NCBI GenBank assembly: GCA_003647525.1
Contig: QMMZ01000136.1
Span: 1-6,198, forward strand
Reading direction: 5' to 3'
Source of the DNA: Deltaproteobacteria bacterium
Lineage (GTDB): Bacteria; Desulfobacterota; Desulfobacteria; Desulfobacterales; ETH-SRB1
DNA: 6,198 nucleotides
How positions within the stretch are numbered: the stretch's first letter is position 1; every line of letters begins with the position of its first letter. Both the position numbers and the translations under genes were made by a program. Of the stretch, positions 1-4,888 are shown one piece after another. The notes beneath the pieces were generated by a model, which saw only the letters and a list, made by a program, of their open reading frames with translations, made no database searches and was not told where the DNA came from.

Positions 1-172
1 GTATGTTTTCATAACCCGATGATGTGGTTAAAAAGTAGTTGAATTATGAGCATGGAGTCAGAAAAATACGCCCGATATTGTAACCTGCTGATTTATATCA
101 AGAATAAAATTAAACAAATAGTAATTTTTTTAAGCGAATGAAAAGTTAATAGCTTAATCAAGGCAACATTAG

Positions 173-189
173 ATAGATTAAAAATCTAT
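173..189. promoter_or_regulatory. perfect inverted repeat before the membrane-protein gene
   Basis: ATAGATT (173-179), three A residues, then AATCTAT (183-189) form a perfect 7-bp inverted repeat, ending 20 nt before the start codon and 7 nt before the ribosome binding site. It could be an operator or a weak AT-only mRNA hairpin; no clear -35/-10 pair is visible around it. The rest of 1-209 is AT-rich and I see no convincing gene in it. Confidence 0.3.
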
Positions 190-209
190 ATAAATTAAGG
201 TATATCACG

Positions 210-839
210 ATGACAGTGAATTGCACTCGTGAATCTGTGCATTACCGCATTGAAGAATACAAGCAGTTAAGAGAGGAAATAAGACAGAGGGATAGCTCAA
301 TGACAAAGATCTTTCACACAGGTTTAATCGCAAACATATCATTGATTTCTGCAATATCGGCATTTTACTTTAAAATGTTCATTGACGGCACATCTTCTAT
401 GTCTGCTCTTTTTTCCTATTTTTTCTTAGCACCTATTTTGTTGATAATTACGTTGATGTCTGTGATAATTGCACATAGACAAGACATAAGGAAAATTGCC
501 TCATACCTACAAGTTTTTTATGAAGAAAACAAATGCGGTCCAACCTGGGAAACAGCCCATAATGAAATGGCAAAATATAATCCAGAGGAAGCGCACGATT
601 TTGTTCCTTCTTCTCTTTGGTGCTTGTTTTTCATATGCATAGCTCTTTTTATTGTTAGTTTACATCTTACAGGCAATAAGTTTGTTTCTTTGCACACCCT
701 TGTTCCATTGCCATTTATAATTGTAATGACTGGGTTGCATATAAGATATTCAGATAGCAAAGAGAACTTTTATAAAAAATATTTGAATGCATGGAGAAAA
801 ATATTCAAAAATATGAAAATGGCCAATAAACAGCCATAA
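210..839 (+). CDS. four-helix membrane protein of unknown function (integron cassette gene)
   Basis: A 209-residue protein that I do not recognise. It has a charged N-terminal helix (about residues 11-30, rich in E, K and R) and two pairs of hydrophobic segments at about 37-58 and 65-88, then 136-154 and 160-177. The two pairs are separated by a soluble stretch of about 45 residues, and a basic tail (about 183-207, many K) ends the protein. This suggests an inner-membrane protein with both ends and the middle domain in the cytoplasm. No catalytic motif or signal peptide is visible. The ATG at 210 has an AAGG ribosome binding site about 8 nt upstream. The TAA stop (837-839) sits inside the R'' box of the following attC, so gene and site form one compact cassette. 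Many integron cassettes carry unknown membrane proteins of this kind; function is not assigned. Confidence 0.85.
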   Translation: MTVNCTRESVHYRIEEYKQLREEIRQRDSSMTKIFHTGLIANISLISAISAFYFKMFIDGTSSMSALFSYFFLAPILLIITLMSVIIAHRQDIRKIASYLQVFYEENKCGPTWETAHNEMAKYNPEEAHDFVPSSLWCLFFICIALFIVSLHLTGNKFVSLHTLVPLPFIIVMTGLHIRYSDSKENFYKKYLNAWRKIFKNMKMANKQP

Positions 840-956
840 CGCATTGACTCCGACAGGGAAAGCCGGGGCATTTTTTGCTATAGCGAAGTCTTTCGCAAAA
901 CTCGCTTTTACCAATATATAGTTGGCTTTCCCTGCCGGTCATGCGCGACGTTATCT
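834..956 (+). other. attC: attC recombination site 1 (end of the first cassette)
   Basis: R'' box CCATAAC (834-840) and R' box GTTATCT (950-956) flank an imperfect palindrome. The left arm GACTCCGACAGGGAAAGCC (846-864) pairs with GGCTTTCCCTGCCGGTC (924-940). Sixteen of 17 paired positions match, including 11 contiguous (854-864 with 924-934), and T849 and A853 remain as extrahelical bases, the hallmark used by integron integrases to choose the strand. The roughly 59-nt centre holds a small hairpin (GCGAA 883-887, TTCGC 892-896). The expected cut lies between G950 and T951. The size (about 120 bp) fits large attC sites. I read it as a real attC and not a terminator, since there is no T-run behind the stem. 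Confidence 0.88.
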
Positions 957-972
957 TCTTTAACGTAACCAG

Positions 973-998
973 CTATTTGTTTGTAAATAGACTATACT
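973..998 (+). promoter_or_regulatory. possible cassette promoter with adjacent inverted repeat
   Basis: TATACT (993-998) is a good -10 hexamer, but no matching -35 is found 16-18 nt upstream. A perfect inverted repeat, CTATTT (973-978) and AAATAG (985-990) with a 6-nt spacer, ends two bases before it, where a regulator could bind. Transcription from here would give a leader of about 160 nt that contains both hairpins below. Transcription from an upstream cassette promoter is equally possible. Confidence 0.3.
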
Positions 999-1028
999 AC
1001 GGACTTGTTTTCCTCCAACAATGAACCA

Positions 1029-1057
1029 CCCCGCCGCAAGCGGACGGGGTATCAAAC
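1029..1057 (+). repeat. GC-rich hairpin, copy 1 of a REP-like pair
   Basis: CCCCGCCGC, a two-base AA loop, then GCGG, a bulged A and CGGGG: a 9-bp stem with one bulge (1029-1049), followed by the tail TATCAAAC. The stem is far richer in GC than the surrounding DNA. It is not directly followed by T residues, so it is not a standard intrinsic terminator, although a run of nine T lies at 1067-1075. Confidence 0.6.
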
Positions 1058-1079
1058 AAAAGGTAATTTTTTTTTGAAG

Positions 1080-1105
1080 CGCCCCAAGGGGACGGTGTAT
1101 TAAAC
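1080..1105 (+). repeat. GC-rich hairpin, copy 2 of a REP-like pair
   Basis: CGCCCC, AA, GGGG, a bulged A and CG repeat the plan of copy 1: short C/G stem, AA loop, A bulge at the same place after the loop-side strand. The tail TGTATTAAAC compares with GGTATCAAAC in copy 1. The loops are 48 nt apart. I recall similar hairpins with a GTAT(C/T)AAAC tail scattered in Desulfobacterales genomes, but cannot verify this here. Confidence 0.5.
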
Positions 1106-1168
1106 CCGAGCTACGCAATGAAACTTGTAACATAGTAAGATGTTAAAAAATTAAAAAAGGATATATAT

Positions 1169-1954
1169 TTGAAACATAGCTACCTCCATAAAGAACCTGT
1201 GACCACCGCATTACTTCTTGCAGCCGGAATAGGCAGCCGCCTTTATCCATTGTCACAGAATGCCCCTAAATGCCTAACGATAGTCAGTGGCGTGTCGATA
1301 CTTGAACGTTTGATCTCAAATCTGAGTCAGCATGGTTTCAAACGTCTGGTCATTGTTACCGGGTATCTGGAAAATTGTATTAAGGATTTTTTGGGAAATC
1401 AGATAGGTGGCATCGCAATCGACTATATTTTCAGTCCGCTATACAAAACAACCAATAATATCTATTCTCTCTGGATGGCGCGTGAAATTATCAATGAGCC
1501 ATTCCTGCTCATTGAAAGTAATCTTGTGTTTGATGGATCACTTCTGAAATCCATGCTGTATCCTAATAGAATAGCTGTTGCCAAGATGCAACCGTGGATG
1601 GATGGGACATATGTTACAATCAATCAATCTCAACAAGTTGAAGCATTTTTTAAGAACAACGAAGCCTCCCTTACTGTGGATTCATATAAAACAGTTAATA
1701 TTTATTGCATTTCGCTTAGTTCGTGGCGCTGTATTGTAAAAAAATTAGATCAGCATATTTCAGATGGTAAAACAAACGATTATTACGAAATCATCTTTAA
1801 AGACATGATTACTGATGGCAGCCTCTATTTTGATATGGTCTCTTTTGACAGCAAGCCATGGTATGAAATAGACACTATCGAAGATCTGGCCAAGGCTGAG
1901 AAACTGTTTCCATTATACAATCAGCCAGCCCCTAAAACTGTTCCTGTTTTATAA
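1169..1954 (+). CDS. LicC-type CTP:phospho-amino-alcohol cytidylyltransferase
   Basis: A 261-residue cytosolic nucleotidyltransferase of the GT-A-like LicC/sugar-nucleotidyl family. It should join a phosphorylated small alcohol (phosphoethanolamine, phosphocholine, or a phosphonate such as 2-aminoethylphosphonate) to CMP using CTP and Mg2+. Visible motifs are the nucleotide loop LAAGIGSRL with P33-K34, YKTTNNIYSLW (92-102), the substrate-region WMDG (143-146), YKTVNIY (173-179), NDYYE (203-207) and the C-terminal WYEID with metal-ligand candidate D235. The aspartate usual in relatives at the E-S-D position is N118 here. The start is TTG, chosen for the AAGGA ribosome binding site 7 nt upstream and the lack of an earlier start; GTG at 1199 is less likely. 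It is first of three genes. From memory, close relatives are often fused to a PLP enzyme like the next gene, which supports a joint pathway. The fold is sure, the substrate is not. Confidence 0.85.
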   Translation: MKHSYLHKEPVTTALLLAAGIGSRLYPLSQNAPKCLTIVSGVSILERLISNLSQHGFKRLVIVTGYLENCIKDFLGNQIGGIAIDYIFSPLYKTTNNIYSLWMAREIINEPFLLIESNLVFDGSLLKSMLYPNRIAVAKMQPWMDGTYVTINQSQQVEAFFKNNEASLTVDSYKTVNIYCISLSSWRCIVKKLDQHISDGKTNDYYEIIFKDMITDGSLYFDMVSFDSKPWYEIDTIEDLAKAEKLFPLYNQPAPKTVPVL

Positions 1955-1964
1955 CCTGTTTTTT

Positions 1965-1989
1965 GCGCTATGCAATTGAACCATGGCGC
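1965..1989. repeat. short hairpin between first and second gene
   Basis: GCGCTATG (1965-1972) and CATGGCGC (1982-1989) pair at seven of eight positions around a 9-nt loop in the 74-nt gap between the nucleotidyltransferase and the PLP gene. No T-run follows. It may be an mRNA processing or stability element, or chance. Confidence 0.25.
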
Positions 1990-2028
1990 AACACCGAATA
2001 TTACCCAAAAAAATAACAAGAATTGCAG

Positions 2029-3174
2029 ATGACACAAAACAATTATAAAACTCAATCTGAAAAGTATGACTTCATCTCTGGCCAACATGGTGGTTATTAT
2101 CGATATGATTTTGTAGATCATGCCTATCTTTATAATCTTTATTTCCCACCAGAGGCTATTTTCACAAACTTTAAAGATCAAATTCACGAACTTGTTCTGA
2201 ATTATCCAGTGGCACAAGATGCCTTAGACGGACTTATTGGCAAAATAATTAACCAACCTGCAGAAAGAATTGTTGTGGGAAACGGAGCTGCTGAATTAAT
2301 TAAAATAGTATCCGGTCATATATCAAACAAGTTAATCGTGCCTGTGCCTTCTTTTAATGAATATGCCAATGCTGCCCCTTCAGGAAAAATAGTTGAGTTC
2401 CCGCTTGAATTTCCATCCTTCCAAATAGATGTTGATAAATTTGCTATGGAAGCAATCAGGGTAAAAGCTGATGTAGCTGTTGTGGTAACGCCTAACAATC
2501 CGACATCTATGCTAATTAGCAAGCCGGACCTCATTCGTCTTGTAAAAAAACTTAAAACTAATAACTGCATGCTCATTATTGACGAATCCTTTTTAGATTT
2601 TGCCGAGAATAATGATCTGATTAGTATGGAACAAGAAATCGCAAAACACCAAAATGTAACAATTTTCAAAAGTATGAGCAAAGCCTACGGTATCTGTGGG
2701 CTTAGAATCGGGTATATGTTGACTGCAAATTCACAATTTGCAGAAACGGTGAGAGATGGCGTGCATATCTGGAATATTAATGGGTTTGCAGAAGAATTTT
2801 TACGGCTTTTACCAGCTTACAAACAAGAATTTATTGCAAGCTGTAAACAAGTGCGAACTGACAGAGATGGCTTGTATAAAAAATTGTGCAGCATTGACGG
2901 TATGACTGTTTTTAAACCTGATGCAAACTTTATTTTTTGTCGCCTACCTGATTTTGCGCAAAGTGCTCCAGAAATCACGAAAAAATTATTTATTGAACAT
3001 AATATGTATATAAAAGATTGTGCTGGCAAAACTCAACCTGATTCAGATCGTTATCTGCGTATTGCCAGCCGTACAGAAATCGAAAATTGTAACTTAGTTG
3101 AAGCGCTAATCCAGGTAATGGACTTAGGGCTCGCTCAACAAACCGACAAGCATAAAAATAATGACAAATCCTAA
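2029..3174 (+). CDS. PLP-dependent fold-type I enzyme, HisC/CobD-like (aminotransferase or O-phosphoamino-acid decarboxylase)
   Basis: A 381-residue pyridoxal-phosphate enzyme of the class I/II aminotransferase fold. Numbered from ATG 2029: an N-terminal GGYYRY (21-26) and YFPP (38-41) that shape the active site in this subgroup, GNGAAE (84-89) at the cofactor phosphate, TPNNP (N156, N157), D185-E186 against the pyridine nitrogen, SMSK with Schiff-base K218, GLRIGY with R226, and R344 in YLRIAS as the substrate carboxylate or phosphate ligand. HisC and CobD share this pattern; HisC-like enzymes of some Campylobacter capsule loci, as I recall, decarboxylate O-phosphoserine. Between a cytidylyltransferase and a CDP-alcohol transferase, making ethanolamine phosphate or a related amino-alcohol phosphate is a better guess than histidine synthesis. 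A TTG at 2023 is also in frame; ATG 2029 is preferred, with weak AAGAA upstream. It overlaps the next gene by 14 nt. Confidence 0.85.
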   Translation: MTQNNYKTQSEKYDFISGQHGGYYRYDFVDHAYLYNLYFPPEAIFTNFKDQIHELVLNYPVAQDALDGLIGKIINQPAERIVVGNGAAELIKIVSGHISNKLIVPVPSFNEYANAAPSGKIVEFPLEFPSFQIDVDKFAMEAIRVKADVAVVVTPNNPTSMLISKPDLIRLVKKLKTNNCMLIIDESFLDFAENNDLISMEQEIAKHQNVTIFKSMSKAYGICGLRIGYMLTANSQFAETVRDGVHIWNINGFAEEFLRLLPAYKQEFIASCKQVRTDRDGLYKKLCSIDGMTVFKPDANFIFCRLPDFAQSAPEITKKLFIEHNMYIKDCAGKTQPDSDRYLRIASRTEIENCNLVEALIQVMDLGLAQQTDKHKNNDKS

Positions 3175-3805
3175 ACCACATGTGCCCACAATGCTTTATT
3201 TCGCCAGGGATCTTCCTAATGTTTGTTCCCTTGCAGGTCTGTTGTGTGCAGTTCTTGGTATTTACTACGCGATTTTGGGCATTTTTCCTGTCGCAATAAT
3301 TGGAGTTCTGTGGGCAGTTTTATTTGACTGGGCTGACGGAATCATTGCTCGACAAATTAAGGGGAGAACCGATCACCATCAAGCCATTGGGGGGCAGCTT
3401 GATTCTCTGATTGATATTGTAAGTTTTGGAGTATTTCCATCTGTTTTTCTCTTAAGCTATGGCAAGTTCAGTCTTTGGTTCCTGCCGGGAGCATTTTTTA
3501 TTGTTGCTGTTAGCGCTATACGATTGAGTTACTTCAATGTTTTCGGTCTGATTGACGACAAAACCTACATGGGACTGGCGTTAGATAATAATATTATTAT
3601 TTTTGCTTTTGTGTTTTTATTTGAAGGCTTTATTAATCATAAAGTGTTTTCAATAATCATTTACGCACTTTTGATGGTAATGTTGGTGTTTAATTTAGCT
3701 CCTGTAAGAACTCCCAAGTTCGGTGGGAAATGGTTTTATGTTCTTATCGCTTACACGTTAATATTGACAGTTATCTACGGCTTTTTGTATTGGAACAGAA
3801 TTTAA
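3161..3805 (+). CDS. CDP-alcohol phosphatidyltransferase, PssA-like, multi-pass membrane enzyme
   Basis: A 214-residue integral membrane protein of the CDP-alcohol phosphatidyltransferase family, which transfers a phospho-alcohol between CMP and a lipid or alcohol hydroxyl using two divalent metals. The signature residues are all present: D56, D59-G60, A63-R64, G77, D81 and D85. The segment from LDSLIDIVSFG (80-90) and the later RLSYFNV (121-127) recall phosphatidylserine synthase. Hydrophobic segments near 21-53, 86-100, 105-120, 144-156, 162-180 and 191-210 suggest about six helices. The gap between R64 and G77 holds 12 residues, against eight in the usual pattern. The gene overlaps the PLP gene, so the two are probably translationally coupled. 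No strong ribosome binding site precedes ATG 3161; ATG 3191 is an alternative that keeps all motifs. With its neighbours it probably uses a CDP-amino-alcohol to make a phospholipid, but it could also use CDP-diacylglycerol. Confidence 0.87.
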   Translation: MTNPKPHVPTMLYFARDLPNVCSLAGLLCAVLGIYYAILGIFPVAIIGVLWAVLFDWADGIIARQIKGRTDHHQAIGGQLDSLIDIVSFGVFPSVFLLSYGKFSLWFLPGAFFIVAVSAIRLSYFNVFGLIDDKTYMGLALDNNIIIFAFVFLFEGFINHKVFSIIIYALLMVMLVFNLAPVRTPKFGGKWFYVLIAYTLILTVIYGFLYWNRI

Positions 3806-3830
3806 TAAAAGAATTAAAAAATCTGGTAAA

Positions 3831-3962
3831 TTGAGTAGATTAAGAATCCTTGGAAATATTTTGGTTGAGAAAGGCCATTTTGAAAAAGAGTCGATGGATT
3901 TTCTAAATATTTTAGTAGATGAGGATAAAACAGGAGATTTTTATACTGCAATTGGAGAATAG
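3831..3962 (+). pseudogene. orphan short reading frame behind the transferase gene, possibly a C-terminal remnant
   Basis: A frame read from TTG 3831 to TAG 3960-3962 gives 43 residues that look protein-like (RLRILGNILVEKGHF, then an acidic stretch ending FYTAIGE). The frame is open further upstream into the transferase gene, there is no ribosome binding site at TTG, and the only ATG (3894) would leave 22 residues. It may be the 3' tail of a gene whose front was lost when the cassette was formed, or a chance frame. I do not recognise the sequence. The rest of 3806-3992 is AT-rich with no terminator seen. Confidence 0.25.
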
Positions 3963-3992
3963 CACCAAACAAGAACCTAAGTGCCTGAAAAC

Positions 3993-4117
3993 AGATAACA
4001 AATCGTTCAACCAGACCCGCGGGCACGCGCGTTTTTTTTGAGTTTACCCCAACATTGTGTCACGCTCAAAGTTGGTTGCCAAACTTGTAGGCGGGCTAGT
4101 TAACTCGGTCGTTCTGT
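3993..4117 (+). other. attC: attC recombination site 2 (end of the three-gene cassette)
   Basis: R'' AGATAAC (3993-3999) and R' GTTCTGT (4111-4117) bound a site of about 125 bp. The left arm GTTCAACCAGACCCGC (4005-4020) pairs with GCGGGCTAGTTAAC (4091-4104): 13 pairs, one mismatch (C4012/A4098), and two extrahelical bases (C4008 and A4015). The outer bases AACAAATCGTTCAA and TTAACTCGGTCGTT resemble the attC type I remember from Pseudomonas and Xanthomonas integrons. The arms share almost no sequence with attC 1. The expected cut lies between G4111 and T4112. Confidence 0.88.
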
Positions 4118-4139
4118 TTCAATATTTATCTTCTGAGTC

Positions 4140-4183
4140 GCATTATCTGTTGACAAAAGGCAGGCATTAGCATTATTCATAAT
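4140..4183 (+). promoter_or_regulatory. toxin-antitoxin promoter with repeated GCATTA operator candidate
   Basis: TTGACA (4150-4155) is a perfect -35; 17 nt later lies TTATTC (4173-4178), a weak -10, with CATTAT (4171-4176) as the alternative. GCATTA occurs three times, at 4140-4145, 4164-4169 and 4170-4175, the last two in direct tandem and overlapping the -10 region. ATTAT and ATAAT (4172-4176, 4179-4183) also form a small inverted repeat. CopG-type antitoxins commonly repress their own promoter at such repeats. Initiation would fall at or next to the ATG at 4184, and no ribosome binding site precedes it, so the toxin message may be leaderless. Confidence 0.5.
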
Positions 4184-4453
4184 ATGAAATATTTGAACTG
4201 GGATTTTGAAAAAAACGAGATTTTGAAGCATGTGCGCGGAATTTCTTTCGAAGAAATTGCATATCTAATTGAATCAGGTCAGATACTTGGAATTGAGGAG
4301 AATCCCGGGCGATCTAATCAAAAAATTTATATTCTGGAAATAGAGAACTATGCTGTTGTTGTACCTTTTATAGAAAACAATGATGAAATTTTTCTCAAAA
4401 CTGCCTTTCCAAGTCGTAAATATACCAAACGCTACGGTTTAAGGGGGAAATAA
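4184..4453 (+). CDS. BrnT-like type II toxin
   Basis: An 89-residue protein resembling BrnT/DUF4258 toxins, small RelE-fold ribonucleases that stop growth by cutting mRNA when not bound by their antitoxin. Support: size, the N-terminal W-D-x-x-K-N-E pattern (residues 6-12), the K-H...G-(I/V)-S-F-E-E segment (15-24), central strand residues (47-63), the closing basic stretch P-S-R-K-x-x-K-R (76-83), and the following CopG-type antitoxin gene. BrnT relatives keep the G-(V/I)-S-F-E-E motif and a C-terminal A-R-x-A-T-x-x-E/R segment; here the latter reads FPSRKYTKRY. Toxin first and antitoxin second is the BrnTA order. The stop overlaps the next start by one base (TAATG). No ribosome binding site is seen upstream. 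It is the first gene after attC 2, hence a cassette gene. The exact toxin subfamily is less sure than the toxin role. Confidence 0.8.
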   Translation: MKYLNWDFEKNEILKHVRGISFEEIAYLIESGQILGIEENPGRSNQKIYILEIENYAVVVPFIENNDEIFLKTAFPSRKYTKRYGLRGK

Positions 4454-4749
4454 TGAAAAAATTAAGTCAAAAGGCTTTTAAGCCACTTGATCAGGAAGAA
4501 AAAGACTTAATGGAATCAATTGAGCATGAAGAGTGGCGGTCTGTTAAAAATATCAAAATAGAAAAAGAGAAGGCAATCGCTGCGGCCCGAAATACCTTGA
4601 AAAAAGACAAGCGTATAAATCTTCGTTTTACTCAAAAAGACTATCACCGAATTCAAATAAAGGCTATTGAAGAAGGGATTCCATATCAAACACTTATTTC
4701 CAGTATAGTGCATAAATATTTAAATGGTTCCTTAGCTCCAAAGTCATAG
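4453..4749 (+). CDS. CopG-type ribbon-helix-helix antitoxin
   Basis: A 98-residue, lysine-rich protein that should bind and neutralise the toxin just upstream and repress the shared promoter. The C-terminal half is a ribbon-helix-helix DNA-binding unit: strand RINLRFT (54-60), helix from Q61 to about G75, turn, and second helix from I76 (IPYQTLISSIVHKYL, 76-90), the conserved pattern of the CopG antitoxin family. The N-terminal half (about 1-50, charged, with a W-x-S-V segment at 28-31) is likely the toxin-binding arm. Its ATG overlaps the toxin stop by one base, and AGGGGG at 4442-4447 is a good ribosome binding site, far stronger than that of the toxin, so antitoxin should be made in excess. 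The stop codon lies in the left arm of a hairpin. Confidence 0.85.
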   Translation: MKKLSQKAFKPLDQEEKDLMESIEHEEWRSVKNIKIEKEKAIAAARNTLKKDKRINLRFTQKDYHRIQIKAIEEGIPYQTLISSIVHKYLNGSLAPKS

Positions 4750-4783
4750 GGGTGAGAACAGAACCATCTGCTTCACTCCCTAT
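4746..4783 (+). terminator. hairpin at the end of the toxin-antitoxin genes
   Basis: ATAGGGGTGA (4746-4755) pairs with TCACTCCCTAT (4773-4783) over 10 bp with T4777 bulged and a 17-nt loop. The antitoxin stop is part of the stem. There is no T-run behind it, so termination would be weak. The loop contains ACAGAAC (4758-4764), the exact reverse complement of the R' box that opens this cassette, so the region may instead be what is left of the cassette's attC. From here to 4888 I see no gene. Confidence 0.35.
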
Positions 4784-4888
4784 GTTCTATCCGGCATCTG
4801 TACCATGATTCGGTCGTCTTTCAGCTTGACAGGGTAAGTGTGAATTGGGACGGACTCGCGACGGCGGCATCCATCCAAACAGGGGCGC

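Larger units (their letters stand above)
951..4111 (+). mobile_element. 3161-nt three-gene integron cassette
   Basis: This is the segment between the two predicted cuts (G950/T951 and G4111/T4112). When a cassette is a circle its attC consists of its own R'' plus the bases now at its left edge. Here the left edge GTTATCT (950-956) is the exact reverse complement of R'' AGATAAC (3993-3999). That 7/7 match independently supports both borders. The content is a leader with two hairpins, three enzyme genes in one direction, a small orphan frame, and attC 2. Most cassettes hold one gene in about 0.5-1 kb, so this one is exceptionally large. Confidence 0.8.

Noticed and set aside
46..141. 31-residue + strand frame from ATG 46 to TGA 139-141
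   Set aside because: No ribosome binding site, AT-driven composition, and no recognisable pattern; probably chance.
1951..2020. Relic attC between the nucleotidyltransferase and the PLP gene (ATAACC followed by a hairpin)
   Set aside because: No GTT-type R' box and no long arm pairing; the cassette edges at 950 and 3993 match each other directly, so no middle site is needed.
2029..3174. Calling the PLP gene hisC (histidinol-phosphate aminotransferase)
   Set aside because: The fold fits, but no other histidine gene is near and both neighbours handle CDP-alcohols; the specific name would be unsupported.
1921..3181. Several - strand frames opposite the PLP enzyme gene
   Set aside because: They lie antisense to a gene with full family motifs and show no protein-like pattern or ribosome binding sites.
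4758..4790. ACAGAAC and GTTCTAT as the R boxes of a tiny attC
   Set aside because: Only 33 nt in total, below any known attC size, and no room for L boxes; noted only as a possible scar.
4758..4844. attC using left arm 4772-4781 and right arm 4831-4844
   Set aside because: About 10 pairs can be drawn with two bulges, but no GTT core follows the right arm at the needed place.
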